Shown: positions 1 to 12,350, numbered from the stretch's first letter. The stretch: DNA of 64,000 nt from Psettodes erumei (GCA_016785225.1 JAFBJZ010000669.1:1-64000), one strand, 5' to 3'. The notes: generated by a model from the sequence alone, not told the origin. Numbers and translations: made by a program.

Positions 1-26
1 ACAGAGCCAGCACATTATCAGCCAGA

Positions 27-824
27 ATGAAGATCATCCCTGTGTTCTATTGTCTTTTATATGGTAAGCGTCATTCCAACATGCATACAATCATATATTT
101 AAACTAAATTCAAAGCTTCTTTAACTCTTTTCACATCATGTGCTTTTGGCAGCTGCATGGATAGAAGGAACCCCCATAAATGTAGAGGGATTTGAGGGGG
201 GAGAGGTCTCATTCCAGTGCTCATACAGATTTGCCTGGAAAAACGACAAGTACTTCTGCAAGGATATGTGTGAAAAGTCTGAAGATGTATTGGCAACTGT
301 GAAATCTGGAGCAAGAGAAGAGTCAGGGAGGCTAACTCTGGTGGACTCAGGGAACAGAGTCTTCACCGTGAACATGGTTCAGCTCCAGCTGGCAGATTCA
401 GGGAGATACTGGTGTGCAGTGGACAGGCCTGGTTTGGATACGTTCACGGCAGTAATCCTGACTGTAAGGGAAGGTAAGAGCACAATGTTTTCACTATTAC
501 TACACTTACAACACTATTATTCTTACATTTCATTTTTTTCAGGTGCTGTAGTTACATTTCTAAGGTACTTTTAGTTACTTGAGTATTACAGTGTACTGCT
601 GGTTTATATTTCACCTCCATGGCATTGCTGAGGGAAGTACGGTCATTTAAAAAAAAAAAAAAATCATTACATTTTCGTTGACAGCTGGGGTTCCTATCAG
701 ATGAATAATGTACATTAGTTTAAGTTTAGTAAATAGTAAACCAGTAAACTAAACCACAAATAAATATCCAACAGTTCCACTTGCATGTACTTATTTACAT
801 AGGTTATTAAATTATTTGTCCAAA

Positions 825-860
<36 letters not shown>

Positions 861-1518
861 GTGTCACCATGGCTTGAACTAGTATTTACAATGTAATAAT
901 GCCATATAATAATGTTAAGATCACAGGAAACTTTTGGTACTCTATGTTTGACTGATAATACACCTGTAATTTTATTTAAGCAGTGTTTTGAGTGAATGAT
1001 TTTGAAGCACTACCTCAAGTATTTTTACGTTGTCGTATTGGTACATTTATCTAAGTAAGGATCTGAATCCACCACTTTTTCCAATACAGTCATTGTAAAT
1101 GAGACAACTGCTGTACCTGACACTTCTCCTACATCGACATATCAGCATATTTCCAACTCAACAAATCCAACATCTGGAATGGACACCAGTCACCCCGAAA
1201 GTCAGTCACCAGGTAGGAAGACAATATCATCACATTTAATCTCCACAATTACAAATCATAGAATCAAAATAATGTGGATCCTACTTTACAGCCTCAAACT
1301 GCACCAGCAGAGAAGAACAAAGCATAAGCACAAGTGACTTTCTATCTCACTGTTTGTAGCACACTTGGTGCATGAAAATCAGCTGGGACTGGATGCTTAT
1401 TGTGAATATGTAAAAATGGTGAGCACATCTTTCTTGTTTTTGGCCAGGCACTGTGTTGTACGCTACAGTTGGGGTGGTTGCTGTGCTCATTTTCTTGGCG
1501 CTGGCGATGGCTGATTAA
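27..1518 (+). CDS. CD300/CMRF35-like single-IgV receptor, gene A (nearly tail-less)
   Basis: Predicted type I leukocyte membrane receptor. Exons: 27-63 (signal peptide beginning MKIIPVFYCLLY), 153-473 (IgV domain), 1090-1212 (Ser/Thr/Pro-rich stalk), 1448-1518 (membrane segment and stop). Every junction is GT-AG and phase 1, the rule for Ig-superfamily exons. The IgV exon shows the strand-B cysteine (SFQC), the CD300/pIgR-type extra pair in YFCKDMC, and the strand-F motif DSGRYWC. The transmembrane stretch (about 20 hydrophobic residues) is followed by Asp and a TAA, so there is almost no cytoplasmic tail and no ITIM; no charged residue sits in the membrane to recruit an adaptor. It is the first of three similar genes. 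An ORF further on (2528-2846) could be a lost or alternative tail exon. The family assignment is firm; orthology to a specific mammalian gene is not claimed. Confidence 0.75.
828..857. repeat. (AC)n microsatellite
   Basis: Uninterrupted AC dinucleotide run in the intron between the IgV and stalk exons of receptor gene A. Confidence 0.9.
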
Positions 1519-2527
1519 ATGATGTTGACAACGATCAAATTTCGTTTCCTAGTTTCAGAGATCAGCGTGTTAGGAGGGGGTTTTCCAAAAAGACTGGGAA
1601 CAGGAACAGAGAGCTTGCCTGGCTATATCCAAAGACAGAAAAGAATCCACCTAAGAGCACCTCAGCTCACGAACTCACTTAGTTATATCTCATTTGTTAA
1701 TCTTTAGTAGAAACTGTATAACTCCAGAAGTCTCAGCTGGCTGCCTTGTCTCCAGATGCCAAAAAAGTCACTGCTCCTGGCAAAGGAATGAGCACATAAC
1801 CACAACTTTTCATTTAACACTTTGTTTTTGTTGCCAAATTAAATTAAAAGCTTTAAAAGGTACTGTATGGATTATGTTGCTTTTGGACAGGGCCTGTCAA
1901 GATATTTCCTCCTTCTTTCAGTGTATTTATAAGCTGTTAAATGGCATTCAGCTGCCATCTATTTCATTATTTACACCAGTGCTTTTCCTGCTTTGATAGG
2001 TTAGAGTTAAATGTTAGCGTGAACAAGGCCCATGGGCAGAAATCTGGCCAAGTTCTGCCCATTCACTTGGTTGTTCATTCATATGAATATGGAGAGAAGT
2101 GTAGTACACTTTTGGTTAACACTCTGTTTTATGGGTCTGTAATTTTAGTTATTTCCTATTAATTTCCAAGAGTGATGTAATTTGTTACTCATCATGGGGA
2201 ATTAGAGACAATGTTCATATTACACTTTCAGTTAACTGTGAGTATAATCAAGAAGTCAGCTGGATATGCTACAAATTAAAAATTTGTCTTCCGAAAAGCA
2301 CACAATTCAAATTAAATAAACTATTTAGAAAAATAAATGGATTAAAATAAATTGGAAATTATTATGGATTGGGTTTAAATAAAGTTTTTCTTCAATGAAA
2401 ATTTCAATCTTCCTATTAATTGATATAAAATTGGAAATATGTCATTGTTTTCCATTGCATTACTTTCAGTCTATGAAAAAATAATGACACAACAACCTCA
2501 TTTTTTTTTCTTTGCTACTTTTCGCAG

Positions 2528-2846
2528 TTTGACGATGATGACGTCGAGGAAGTGCAGTCGATGAAAAAATCATCTGAGAGGAATTCTTGTGCTCAACACC
2601 CAAAACAGGATCCACCAAAATCTGCATCCACAGAAGCTGAATGTAGTGGAACCTTTCATATCTATGAAAACACCCGCTGCTTCAGGGGAACCGCAGTTTC
2701 AAGACAGTCAGCTGCAAATGTCCAAAATTACCATAATACCACCTCAGGGATATACATCAGGCCTTTGCCATTTCTATTATCTGAAAGAACAGGTGATGGC
2801 TGTGTTGGAGAATACTCAGCAGCAAGTGCAGGTCACTTTGGTTTGG
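2528..2846 (+). other. Possible cytoplasmic-tail exon or relic of receptor gene A
   Basis: An open frame follows a good acceptor (pyrimidine tract then TTTTCGCAG) and a GGGTAAGA donor-like site lies at the end. It begins with an acidic run (FDDDDVEE) and contains single tyrosines such as HIYENT, reminiscent of a receptor tail. However, the preceding membrane exon (1448-1518) has an in-frame stop and no usable donor, so this segment cannot be joined to it as it stands. It may be an alternative-transcript exon, a relic left after the stop arose, or chance. Confidence 0.25.
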
Positions 2847-2899
2847 GTAAGATTTATCAGGAACAGTCTGAGTTTGTGTCAGAGATGTGATTGGTTTTG

Positions 2900-4149
2900 T
2901 AGATGATGAGCTGCACGTCCTACTCTGCTTCTCCACTTGCAAGCAAACTAAATGTTTCTCATTTACAAAGACACGCTCAGGGATGTAGACATGTTCTGTC
3001 TTTGTTTTGAACAGATTCATTATTAGCTGTGTGCCTGTATAGCCTTGCATTAAAAATGTATTTTCCATGAAGCTTAAAATAATGCATTTTTGCTTAAAAT
3101 GCTGTTGTTGAGAGACTCTCTGACCTTTACACAACAGTGTTCTTGCATCAGATTGCCTTAGGTGTCTTTGTTGTAAAACACTTGACCTGCATTTATTATA
3201 CAATTATTTATCAACAGTGCTTCATAAGTAACGTATATTATCATCTGTACTATCTAATATGCAATATGCAAAGGGAATGCGGTATTCTACAAAAAATAGG
3301 ATCCTGTTTCTTTGTTAGCTTTCTTGTTAATTTGAAATTAAATGACTTGAATGAATTAATCTAATCAATTCACACTGAGATACACATATGCATTTGTGGG
3401 CTTGAAATGATCTGTTCATGTTAAAGGTTCAGACTTTGGTGACTTCTAGTGGTCACATACATAAACACACTGTAGCAGACAGCACTGCACATTCATATAA
3501 CTTACCAAATGCATACAGGACACGACTTCATGTAGGGGGCATGGACATGTACTTCACAATGAAGTGAATCGGAAGGCTATTTAGGGCTTGCCTGCTTGGA
3601 TAATGTAACAAAAGAAATAATGGAATTTCTTAGCCACAGCCACCTTATTACTTGCTGATAATCATGACTTTGAAAAAGAAGACTTTATTGAGTGTTTATA
3701 CAATCTGAATAAATAAATCATTTAAACATTGTAAGTTAGTAATGATAAAATATGGGTTGGCACACACCTACTTTGAAGGAAGTGGTACCAGACACCACAA
3801 GTACAGTGTGTGGTGACACAGGTGAATTACAGCTAAAGATGGCCCTGGAGGATGCAACAAAATATACATGCATTACTTCTTTGACGAAAGTTTTAAAAAA
3901 GTGACAAGACAAAGTGTGTTTGGTGTGTTGTATGGAAAACAGTATATGCTAACAATGACAGAGGTCAGTCTGACTTTCACAGATTGTTATGTTTTGATGT
4001 TGTTTGTCCATGAAAGAGGAAGAGCTTCAAACACATCAATATGAAAGTACCTGACTGAAATCCTGACCAGAATCTTCCATCCAGGTAGCTGCCTCTTTAT
4101 GCAGCTGGGGGAGAATCTAACTGTGTGGAGTGGAGGTAAACTGGGAGTG
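2900..4149. other. Intergenic, no gene seen
   Basis: AT-rich sequence between receptor genes A and B. I see no splice-consistent coding exon. AATAAA-like words occur (for example near 3708) that could end the upstream transcript. Confidence 0.5.
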
Positions 4150-5485
4150 ATGGGAACAGCCTGGAACTCACGGCGAATAACTCCAACTGTCATCATTACT
4201 TTGCTACAAATCCAAGGTGAGCCGAACGCTAGGTGTTTCGACTTTTTAAACTGCTGTGATGCACTCACGTTGACTTGAACTGCTTGTTGAAACTAAAAAA
4301 CCTATGTCTCTCACACGGTTTATTTTGATAGGTCTGATCGGTCTCAAAACCATAGTCGTTGAGGAAGGTCAGGCACTTTACTTCAAATGTGAATATCCAA
4401 AAAACCTGATGAGCAATGCCAAGTTTCTCTGCTATGTTGACGACAAAGTCAGTCACCTGATACAGACAGACAAACAGAACCAGTTGGAAACAGACGGACG
4501 CTTCTCTCTGTACGACAACGCCACCGGAGGCTACTTCGGTGTCTGGGTGAAAAACCCCGTACCAGAGGACAGCGGGATATACTGGTGCGGGGTGGACATC
4601 CACTCACGCCCTGATCATATCAGTCTCATACGACTGAATGTCACTCGAGGTACAGTATATAACTATCACAGCACAGGATCAGCAGTTACGCATGTTTCAT
4701 CCACATACATGTTATAAAATCTGCTCTCTGGTTAGTGGTTATTTTACTGAATGTGACAGGAAAGATTCAGTATGATTTATCTGGTTATGTATGGAAGCTG
4801 TTAAGTCACTGGACTGAAATCTTTAAAATCTTTGCTGCTCCGACAGTCAAATTTTCTTTGTGACATTCTGTCCTGGTTTGACCACCTTGTTGTTGATGAA
4901 ATGTCAGGACATCCATACTGTAAATGAGAACTAAGCCAGGTTATGGTTAACACCCTGTATTTGTTCCTCTTTCCTGAACTTTCTATATGTACAAAAATGC
5001 TACTTCACATACTGTAGGTTGTTACTGATTATTACAACTACACAGGAACTGTCTGTAAACTAAATATCTTTTTGGTGTCTGTTTTAACAACGGAAAACTG
5101 CCCGAAAATCTTGCACATTACAGTAAGTGAGAACTAATCAGCACATCAGGTTTTTCTGGGTGTGTTTCTTGCGTTCAAATAATTTGCGCTTTTCTTGTAT
5201 TTGCAGTTAATGTAATAGCCGGATTTCCAAATGACCACACAGTTGACAGTGAGTAAACTTTGAGTGCTTATGAGTGTGTCCATCTGTATTTATACTATCC
5301 ATTTACACGTGTAAATTTTATACGTGTGTGAGTGAATTATCTGATTCTTTCCTGCAGAGCTCCACTTGCCAGTGTTCCTGATTGCAGGGAGTTGTGTGGC
5401 TGCGATTCTGTTTGTGTGTCTGTTTTCACTTGGTCTTCTGCGGGCTGTCCAACACCAGAGATCAGGTCCACACCAGGAAAGAGAG
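4150..5485 (+). CDS. CD300/CMRF35-like single-IgV receptor, gene B
   Basis: Exons: 4150-4216 (ATG and hydrophobic signal, MGTAWNSRRITPTVIITLLQ), 4332-4649 (IgV), 5207-5248 (14-residue stalk), 5358-5485 (membrane segment plus basic juxtamembrane RAVQHQRSG). Junctions are GT-AG, phase 1 up to the membrane exon, which ends in phase 0. The IgV exon has strand-B Cys (FKC), a strand-C Cys (FLC) and DSGIYWC in strand F. Unlike its two neighbours it lacks the partner of the strand-C cysteine (YVDD instead of a second Cys), leaving three cysteines. The 3' end is unsure: reading through the donor at 5486 meets a stop at about 5543, while splicing to 6260-6472 would give a longer tail. Likely a membrane receptor on leukocytes, sign of signalling unknown. 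Confidence 0.65.
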
Positions 5486-5524
5486 GTTTGTCTTTGTACA
5501 GAATCATATTCAGCTAGGAGTGTG

Positions 5525-5890
5525 ACTCAACTGAATTCTCTTTGATGCACACTGAAATATCTTCACAACTATTGAATGGATTACCATTAAATTTGGTTCA
5601 CACTTTCATTTGGCCCTCACGATTAAGTGTTAAGTTTACGATTAAGCAAACTTTGGTGATCCATGGAGTTTTTGTCACTACCATCAGGTCAAAAGGTTGA
5701 TTTCTCTGTACCTGTAAAAAAAAAGAAGATGACATTCCCCTCAGCTTCAGCTATGCTGTGTTTACTGATACTTAGCATGTAAACATGTTAATTAAGATGA
5801 TGCTCAATTAAGATGGTGGGCATTGTAGGTCTTTAACATCATAATATTACTTTTGTTGTTGTGAGCATGCTAATGGTAATAATGATAATG
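5525..5890 (+). repeat. Dispersed teleost repeat copy 1
   Basis: Contains the words of a repeat also present at about 16930-17240 (TTAGCATG..., AAGATGGTG.., CAGCATGTT-type blocks) and, for its leading part, at 19736-19830 (GGCAATCCATCCAAC...GAGATAT). I recognise this as a family seen widely in fish introns but cannot name its class from sequence alone. Confidence 0.5.
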
Positions 5891-6259
5891 TCATCAACAT
5901 GCCCATTCCCTTCCTGTAAATTCAATGGACAACAAACCCCCAGCTGTATTCACACACAGGGTCAAATGGACTTTACATGGACTTTGTAATAGGGAGTTGG
6001 CAGGGTAAAATCTGTTCAATGTCCATTTCAGCTGATTCAGACATTTGTGTCACATACAGTTCCTCTGGGTGACATAGCTTACTAGATAAGATCAGAGTTG
6101 CAGGGCATGTGTTAACACAATTAGGTAAAAATACTACATTGCCCAGTAAATACAAAAAAAGAAATCATAAGGAGAATTGTTTGATGTTTCCTGCAAGAAG
6201 CAGTTTACAGTTCACAGTCATGTGTTCTGTTCTCCCCACTGACATTATCTATCTACCAG

Positions 6260-6472
6260 ACAATCGGGCCCAGGATGGAAACAGAGACTGAGCTTCGCTG
6301 CACTTGCACAGACTGTGCGGATCTTTCAGCTGTAGCAACGCCACCGCCACGTCCTGACGTAGGCTCCTGCTTTACATCAAAGCACCGGGAGTCCAGAGTC
6401 CATGTTAGCTTCAGTGAATATGTTGATTGGATTTGCCGGGGCACTCCTGCCACTACCAACATCTTGATGTAA
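6260..6472 (+). other. Candidate terminal coding exon of receptor gene B
   Basis: A phase-0 acceptor (ATCTATCTACCAG) opens a frame of 70 codons ending in TAA, matching the phase of the gene B membrane exon (5485). The encoded segment is not recognisably a signalling tail; it contains one tyrosine in EYVDW. A different frame just downstream (about 6470-6525) reads ERIYESLQHEQQP then stop, which has a YxxL motif. Which frame is used cannot be decided without transcript data. Confidence 0.3.
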
Positions 6473-6539
6473 GAGAGGTGGAGGAGAGAATCTATGAGAG
6501 CCTTCAACATGAACAGCAGCCCTAAAGATGAACTTGTGG

Positions 6540-7536
6540 GAGTCACAGAACAGACTGTAGATGCATGATGTATAATTACAGTTAATTTACAGCTTGGTTC
6601 TTATGCAATCTGCCATGGATGTTATGTTTTCATTTCTGTTTGTCTGGCTGGCTGTTAGCACGATTACGCAAAAATCAATAAAACTAAAATACCAGTGGTG
6701 GCTCTTGGTCTAACTTAGAAACCATTGAATTTTGGGAGTGATTTGAATCAGTATCTGGGTCAAGTATTTTTTTTCAGGATTCTTCACTATTGCAAGATAG
6801 AACTGAGAAGAACTGGAGGACACTATCTCTATGGTCTCAAGAAAATAATATTGATACTAATAAAATAATAATTAGATAATATTACTAAAATAATATTAAT
6901 AATAAAGTAACATTAACTACATTCCAGGAGTATTAGCTTCCACAAATGTTGTACTGAGATTTTTCAATGATCAGCTGAGAAATGTACATCGAGGGTAAAA
7001 CTTTTCATTTTTGGGAAATGTGTCTGCACTCTGTAACACAACACTTGTTTACATCCGTTATCAGAACATTTTACGTGCTAAGCCTGCAACAATGGGACTC
7101 ACGTATTAATAAACCAGAATTGATAAAAAAAAAAACCTCAACCATTTAAATATATTCAAAAGTTCACACCTCAGGATGCCACAACCTAAAAAGGTATCTC
7201 AGCTGGAGCTGTCATGTGACAAATTCCAACAAGAGCAGTTTGTCACTTTGCTTTATGATAAATGTTATGAAAGACACCCTGTGGTGATAGCTGAGGGTGT
7301 CTTTATTAGCCTATTCCCTTTTTAACATTCAATGAGACAGGGTGGAGAGGGGAGGCACATTTTGATAGTCACGTGTTCCAAGTGGTTTGGACAGAAGTGT
7401 AGACAGAGGAGGCTGGATAAACTGAGGAACTGCACTAGCAAAAATGAACCAAGAGAGAGTTACTAAGATGTAAACTTGGGCTGGAAACAACAAAGGCAAA
7501 GGAAAATGACAAAGATAGACAAATGATATAAGTAGC
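6540..7536. other. Intergenic, no gene seen
   Basis: AT-rich spacer between receptor genes B and C. No exon with flanking splice sites and plausible protein content was found; candidate upstream control sequence of gene C lies here but no specific site is evident. Confidence 0.5.
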
Positions 7537-7645
7537 ATGGAAAAGATTTTCCTCATTTTGGTCATTCTTGTGGGAGGTAAGTTTAGTGAGATTTGTTCTT
7601 TTGTCTCTCTGTCTCTCTGTGTGTCTGGTCCTGTATCTCAAAGAC

Positions 7646-7711
<66 letters not shown>

Positions 7712-9911
7712 GACTCACCTTCCAGATTTTTAGAAGAACCAAAAATGTCTTCTGTCTCCCAGTAATTCCTACTGGCTCATTGTTGGTTTACAGCCTCAAG
7801 TGTAAACTTTGTTGACTTTTAAAACACTGAGATGGGAGGAAATTTTAAAGATTTTTTAGTATTCAAGTGAAATAATCGAAACAGAATAAACTACCAATAA
7901 TTTGCAAACATAGGAAATCTGTGTCACAGGGACAATAAAAGCTTAAAAAGTTGGGAACTGCTTTACAGAACAAGGTAAATTCATCCGGTTGGGATAACAG
8001 TGTATGGAACATATGCAGTAAAAGTAATGCGGTCAATAACTGGTTGAAAACTGAATGAAGGTCTGACCTTTGTTTCTGTGTCCTGCACAGGACGGGAGAC
8101 TGAAGCTACATCAATAACAGGAGTGCTGGAAGGGGAGATCACAGTAGAATGCACTCACAACAACGCATTTTCTAATTTCAAATACTTTTGCAAGGGAAAG
8201 TGTCAAAATGAAGACATCCTGATCCAAAGCAGTGGGGAGAGTGAAGTTTCACAGGGGAAGTACAGAATCGTAGATAAAGGAAGCACATTCAGCGTGACCA
8301 TCTCTCATCTGACAGAAGATGACTCGGGGACTTACTGGTGTGGAATAGAAAGAATAGGTTTTGACACATACAATAAAGTAGTCATCACAGTTATAAAGGG
8401 TGAGTTGGTTCATAGCTGTATATGAATAATTTTTATGACATTTTCCTTAATCACATAAAAGAAAATGACCTCTATTTCATTTCCTTGTACAAAATATGTG
8501 ATCCGTTTTTTGCAACACTGTCTGTCTCAAACCCAACTTCTCCCTTTTCCCTGACAGTAATTACAGGAAGGAAATGAGACACTTACTGTGTACAACAGAT
8601 AAAATGTTAAGGAGAGTCCAGACATGGAATGAATTGACATAATTCACAATTATCACATCTCTCTTCCTTTCAGGAGACATACAGCACAATGATTTGCTAC
8701 AGTCAGGTGAGACAATTGATACAAATGCTTTGCATCCTAGTACACAGTACTAGTACATAATCCCTAAAATGTGATGTTGTCTCTTTTTCAGGGAAGCTGC
8801 TGTATATCAGCGCAGGTCTCGGGGTTGTTGTGCTAGCTTTGGTGATTGTGCTGCTCATATTCTTCAGACAACAAAACAAATGCATCTGCGCATCTTCTGG
8901 TATGAAACAAACAGACCAATTTAAGAATATTTTCAGAATGTGAAGACAAATTCAAGCACCCATGACAGAAAACCTCGAATAGCAACCATTTAAAAACTAT
9001 GAATTAGTACTGTTGTATCTTAATTCAGCATAATACCTCATAATCTATTTGTTAATTCAATTGTCTGCAAAGTAACTAAAGCTGTTAAAATAATGCAGCT
9101 AAGTAGAGTAGGTAATATAAAATAGAAATCCCATGTAAAGTACAAGTATCTCAGCTTTGCACATAAGTGAATGCACTTAGTAAATTCACCACTGTTCCTT
9201 GGATTAAAACTTCATGATGACCTTGTTTGATTTTTAAGTTGGCCTGTCAAGACTTCAACAGACCTCTCTTTGAGGTTGACAGATGAGGTCAGGCAGGAGG
9301 CTCCGTGGACAGTGATGTTTGCAGATGACATTGTAATATGTGGTGAGAGTAGAGAGCAGGTGGAGGAGGGCCTTCAAGTCCCTGGGTTCAACCATCCACT
9401 GCAAGGGTGCAGGCAGGGTGGATCCATTGGAGACGAGTATCAGGGCTACAACAAGAGTGAAAGGGAATGTTTACAAGACGCTAGTGAGACCTGCTATGAT
9501 GTTTGGTTTTCATTTCACAGGGATTTAAAACACTGTCAACGTATTACCTCTCTCCACATAGGAAGGGTCCATAAAACCGCCAATGCAACATCACCCAGTC
9601 TGAAACAGGACACGCGTCATATCACCACTGCCTCTCCAACAACTGAAGATGAAGACAAAGATGGCAGGAATGACACCAACTGCAGCCCGTCAGCTGTTCA
9701 ACACCAATATACCAGCAAAGACGGCACCGACAATTTTTACTCCAACGTCAGTCTTTCGTCAGAGGCTCAGAACCGACCGGGCAGCTTTTTTTACTCCACT
9801 GTCAGCTTCAACAAAGACTGGAGCACTGTGACACCTCAGTCTGCAGTGGTCACATACTCCACCCTTGCATACATATCGACAGATGAAACTGCAATCTATG
9901 ATAATATCTGA
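7537..9911 (+). CDS. CD300/CMRF35-like inhibitory receptor, gene C (ITIM-bearing)
   Basis: Exons: 7537-7576 (signal, MEKIFLILVILVG), 8091-8399 (IgV), 8674-8706 (short stalk), 8792-8899 (membrane segment, then RQQNKCIC), 9562-9911 (cytoplasmic tail and stop). All junctions are GT-AG and phase 1. The IgV exon carries strand-B Cys (VEC), the family's extra pair YFCKGKC and DSGTYWCG. The tail has repeated tyrosine motifs: FYSNVSL, FYSTVSF, VTYSTL and IYDNI. VTYSTL fits the ITIM consensus (I/V/L/S-x-Y-x-x-L/V), the others are YxxV/YxxI-like, so inhibitory signalling through SH2 phosphatases is inferred. A LINE fragment sits in the last intron and is open in frame with the tail exon, but the acceptor at 9560-9561 separates them. 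This is the best-preserved of the three receptors. Confidence 0.8.
7646..7710. repeat. (ATCT)n microsatellite
   Basis: About 16 tetranucleotide units in the first intron of receptor gene C. Confidence 0.95.
9250..9515 (+). mobile_element. LINE reverse-transcriptase fragment (internally deleted)
   Basis: Translates to a piece of a non-LTR reverse transcriptase: PWTVMFADDIVICGESREQVEEG contains the catalytic FADD box, and after an internal deletion the frame continues with a KGNVYKTLVRPAMMFG-type segment typical of the region downstream of the RT palm. Ends are lost, so the family cannot be fixed. It lies in the last intron of receptor gene C. Confidence 0.75.
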
Positions 9912-11149
9912 GCTCAGTTCTGATCATCTTCACATATGTGTGCAAATACAAATTAATTTAATTATTATTTAACGCAGGATAGATTTTATGAGAAAGAGAT
10001 AGATAACCCTTCTAAAAATATAGAGACATGTTGGCGCAACATTGCAGGCTTTGTGAAAAAGGATATATTATATTGATATTTATTTAGTTTGAAATAGACT
10101 GTTAGTTAAAGTCTACAAGGTCAAATTTTAAAAGAGTGTACTTTCATAGGTACTTTCATAAGACTCATAAATATTTGCTGACCATTACAATGGAGCATGG
10201 GTCTGAATGAGTCAAATCATTTATTTACCGTGATGTTCTCCGTTTTACAACAAAAAATACACAGCACTGTCATTTGCATGACTTTACTTAAAACAGCAGA
10301 CACAGTCATAAGAAGGGTCATGTGCTCATGTAGAGTGCCTATAAAAAAAATTCAGTTAATAAAAGTTAGCAAGATTGCAGCCACTGCAGTGTAATTCATA
10401 TGAGATATGTACAGATGACAGATGTAAGTGTTGCTGTAAATGTGCTGAATGATAAGATGAGTATGATAATTAGTCCTGCTGTCTGTAGTTTGATCAGTCA
10501 TTCTTAGAAAAAACATGCATGCTATATGTATTGTTTAATGCTCTGCTTTACTTAAGGTGGCACAAAATGTAATCGATGATGATCAGACACTTGGATAATC
10601 GTGCTAATAAAAACTCCATATCATCCAACACACATTACTGTAAGAAGGAAGTCGCTGATTATCGATTTCGTTTCAGGAACTTTCAGGAACTTGTTTTCCT
10701 CTACAACGCCCCCTCGTGGCTGTTTGAATGTCACTACTTTCAGCAGCTCTCTCAATTACTGGATGTTGTTTGGCATGCATGATCCGTGGCCTGAAAGTTC
10801 AAAGCTCTGTCACTTGGAGGGAAACACATGCAAACAGAGAATGCACAACCAAATGGTTTATTTACATACCAGCACATTTTCCAACGCTTGACAAGCAGCT
10901 GACTCCAATAACTTCATGTCAGAAGGTGAACAAATAACACATCTCGATGTGTCCCAGCCGAGAAAGGTCATGTAGGACAAAAAACATCCAGCAGTTTAAA
11001 CCTGTTATTGGTACTACAGCAACTAGTTATTTACAGATTCACTCCAGATGACGTTTATACTCTATACGTTTATTATTCACTGCCACTCCAGTCTGATTTT
11101 TGGGTCTCTTTGATCTTAACAGCAAATCTTTCCTGTATGTTAACTAAAA

Positions 11150-11280
11150 CTTAAGGTGACAGAGCTTTTGCAGTGGCTGCACCACAACTGTGGAACCAGC
11201 TGCCAATAAAAAAATTAAACTTTGAACTAGGCTAAAGACATCTTTATTCACTGACTTTTTGGCTTTTTTTAAAAATCTAT
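11150..11280 (+). mobile_element. Relic of a LINE ORF2 C-terminus
   Basis: The forward frame reads GDRAFAVAAPQLWNQLPI, a motif typical of the last residues of CR1/Rex-like LINE polyproteins, followed by degenerate KTSLFT-like sequence. Short and decayed. Confidence 0.5.
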
Positions 11281-12099
11281 GTTCTGTTTTAATGTCAAGA
11301 ATTCTGTACTTGTATTCTGCATTTCAATAAGCTTTGCCCTTTTATCAGCTTAAGGTTAAATGCCCTTTAGAAATAATCATTATTTTTTATCATCATCAAT
11401 CATTTTATAAGCCACGGTAAAGGCCAAGACTGGTTATGCATTAAAAGCAAACAGCTTCTCATTAAAATATGATAAACATGGAAAAGAAGAAACATTGACT
11501 TGTCTCTTGTAAAAGCATGTTTTCTCATTATAGCGAGTTTATTAGTATGCTTAGCAGGGAGGTGAAACGAATCTAAATGCAATGTCTTTTTGTGAAAGGT
11601 TTTTTTTCTTTCCTGCTCTGTCACGGAGCAATTTAAAATTAAAACTGCAAGATTTACCAAAGTAAATTTGAGCATCATCAGACTAAGATACCAAAGGTTC
11701 AACATCAAAGTACAAAACAGGCAGGTATCTATAAATTAGACCTTGAACCATGAGTTTGAGTTTTTTTTTTTACAGAACTAACAGACCTCTTTTTTCCAAT
11801 TGGTTACAAAAGTATATATGATATCACTATAAATTAGACCTGCCCAAAACCAGAACTGAACCATTAGTTTGAGTCGACCAACAAGTACCACTTCTTCTTC
11901 TTCTTCTTCTTGTTTTTCTTCTCCTCTGTGGTTGCAGTCTTGTCCAGCTGAGATGAAATCTCTCGGAGGAGTTCATTCAAATATAACACGTTGAAATGGC
12001 TAAAAAACGGCCAAAATTTGCATATTCACATCAAAATGTCTGACTCCCAGTACGTTTTGAGTCATGGCTGCAAAAGACTTTTTCGAAGGTCTTGGCACG

Positions 12100-12259
12100 C
12101 TCTATGTACGTACCAAATTTCGTCCACCTACGTCAAAATAACCCCAATGGGGAGGGGTATTTGAAAATTTCTAGGGGCGCCAAAATTTGGTGAGTTTTTG
12201 CGCATGTTCAGGCTATTTGCGCATGTTCAGGCTGTGAAAAATGGGCTCAAAATGTTCCC

Positions 12260-12294
<35 letters not shown>

Positions 12295-12350
12295 TATAAT
12301 CTTTCGAATTACAATAGGGCCTTCGCACCGTTTCGGTGCTCGGACCCTAA
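12100..12350 (+). repeat. Dispersed repeat with GGGCC...GGACCC hairpin and (AAT)n
   Basis: Contains (AAT)n at about 12260-12297 and ends in an imperfect palindrome around 12318-12349 (AGGGCCTTCGCACCG facing CGGTGCTCGGACCCT). I have seen this arrangement as a common interspersed fish repeat; class not assigned. Confidence 0.5.

Noticed and set aside
2757..3203. 148-codon minus-strand ORF
   Set aside because: No recognisable domain, low-complexity composition, antisense to the tail-like ORF of receptor gene A; looks like chance.
9270..9911. Single 213-codon ORF as one gene
   Set aside because: It is an accidental fusion of a LINE RT fragment, intron sequence and the last exon of receptor gene C; a proper acceptor at 9560-9561 and phase continuity define the exon.
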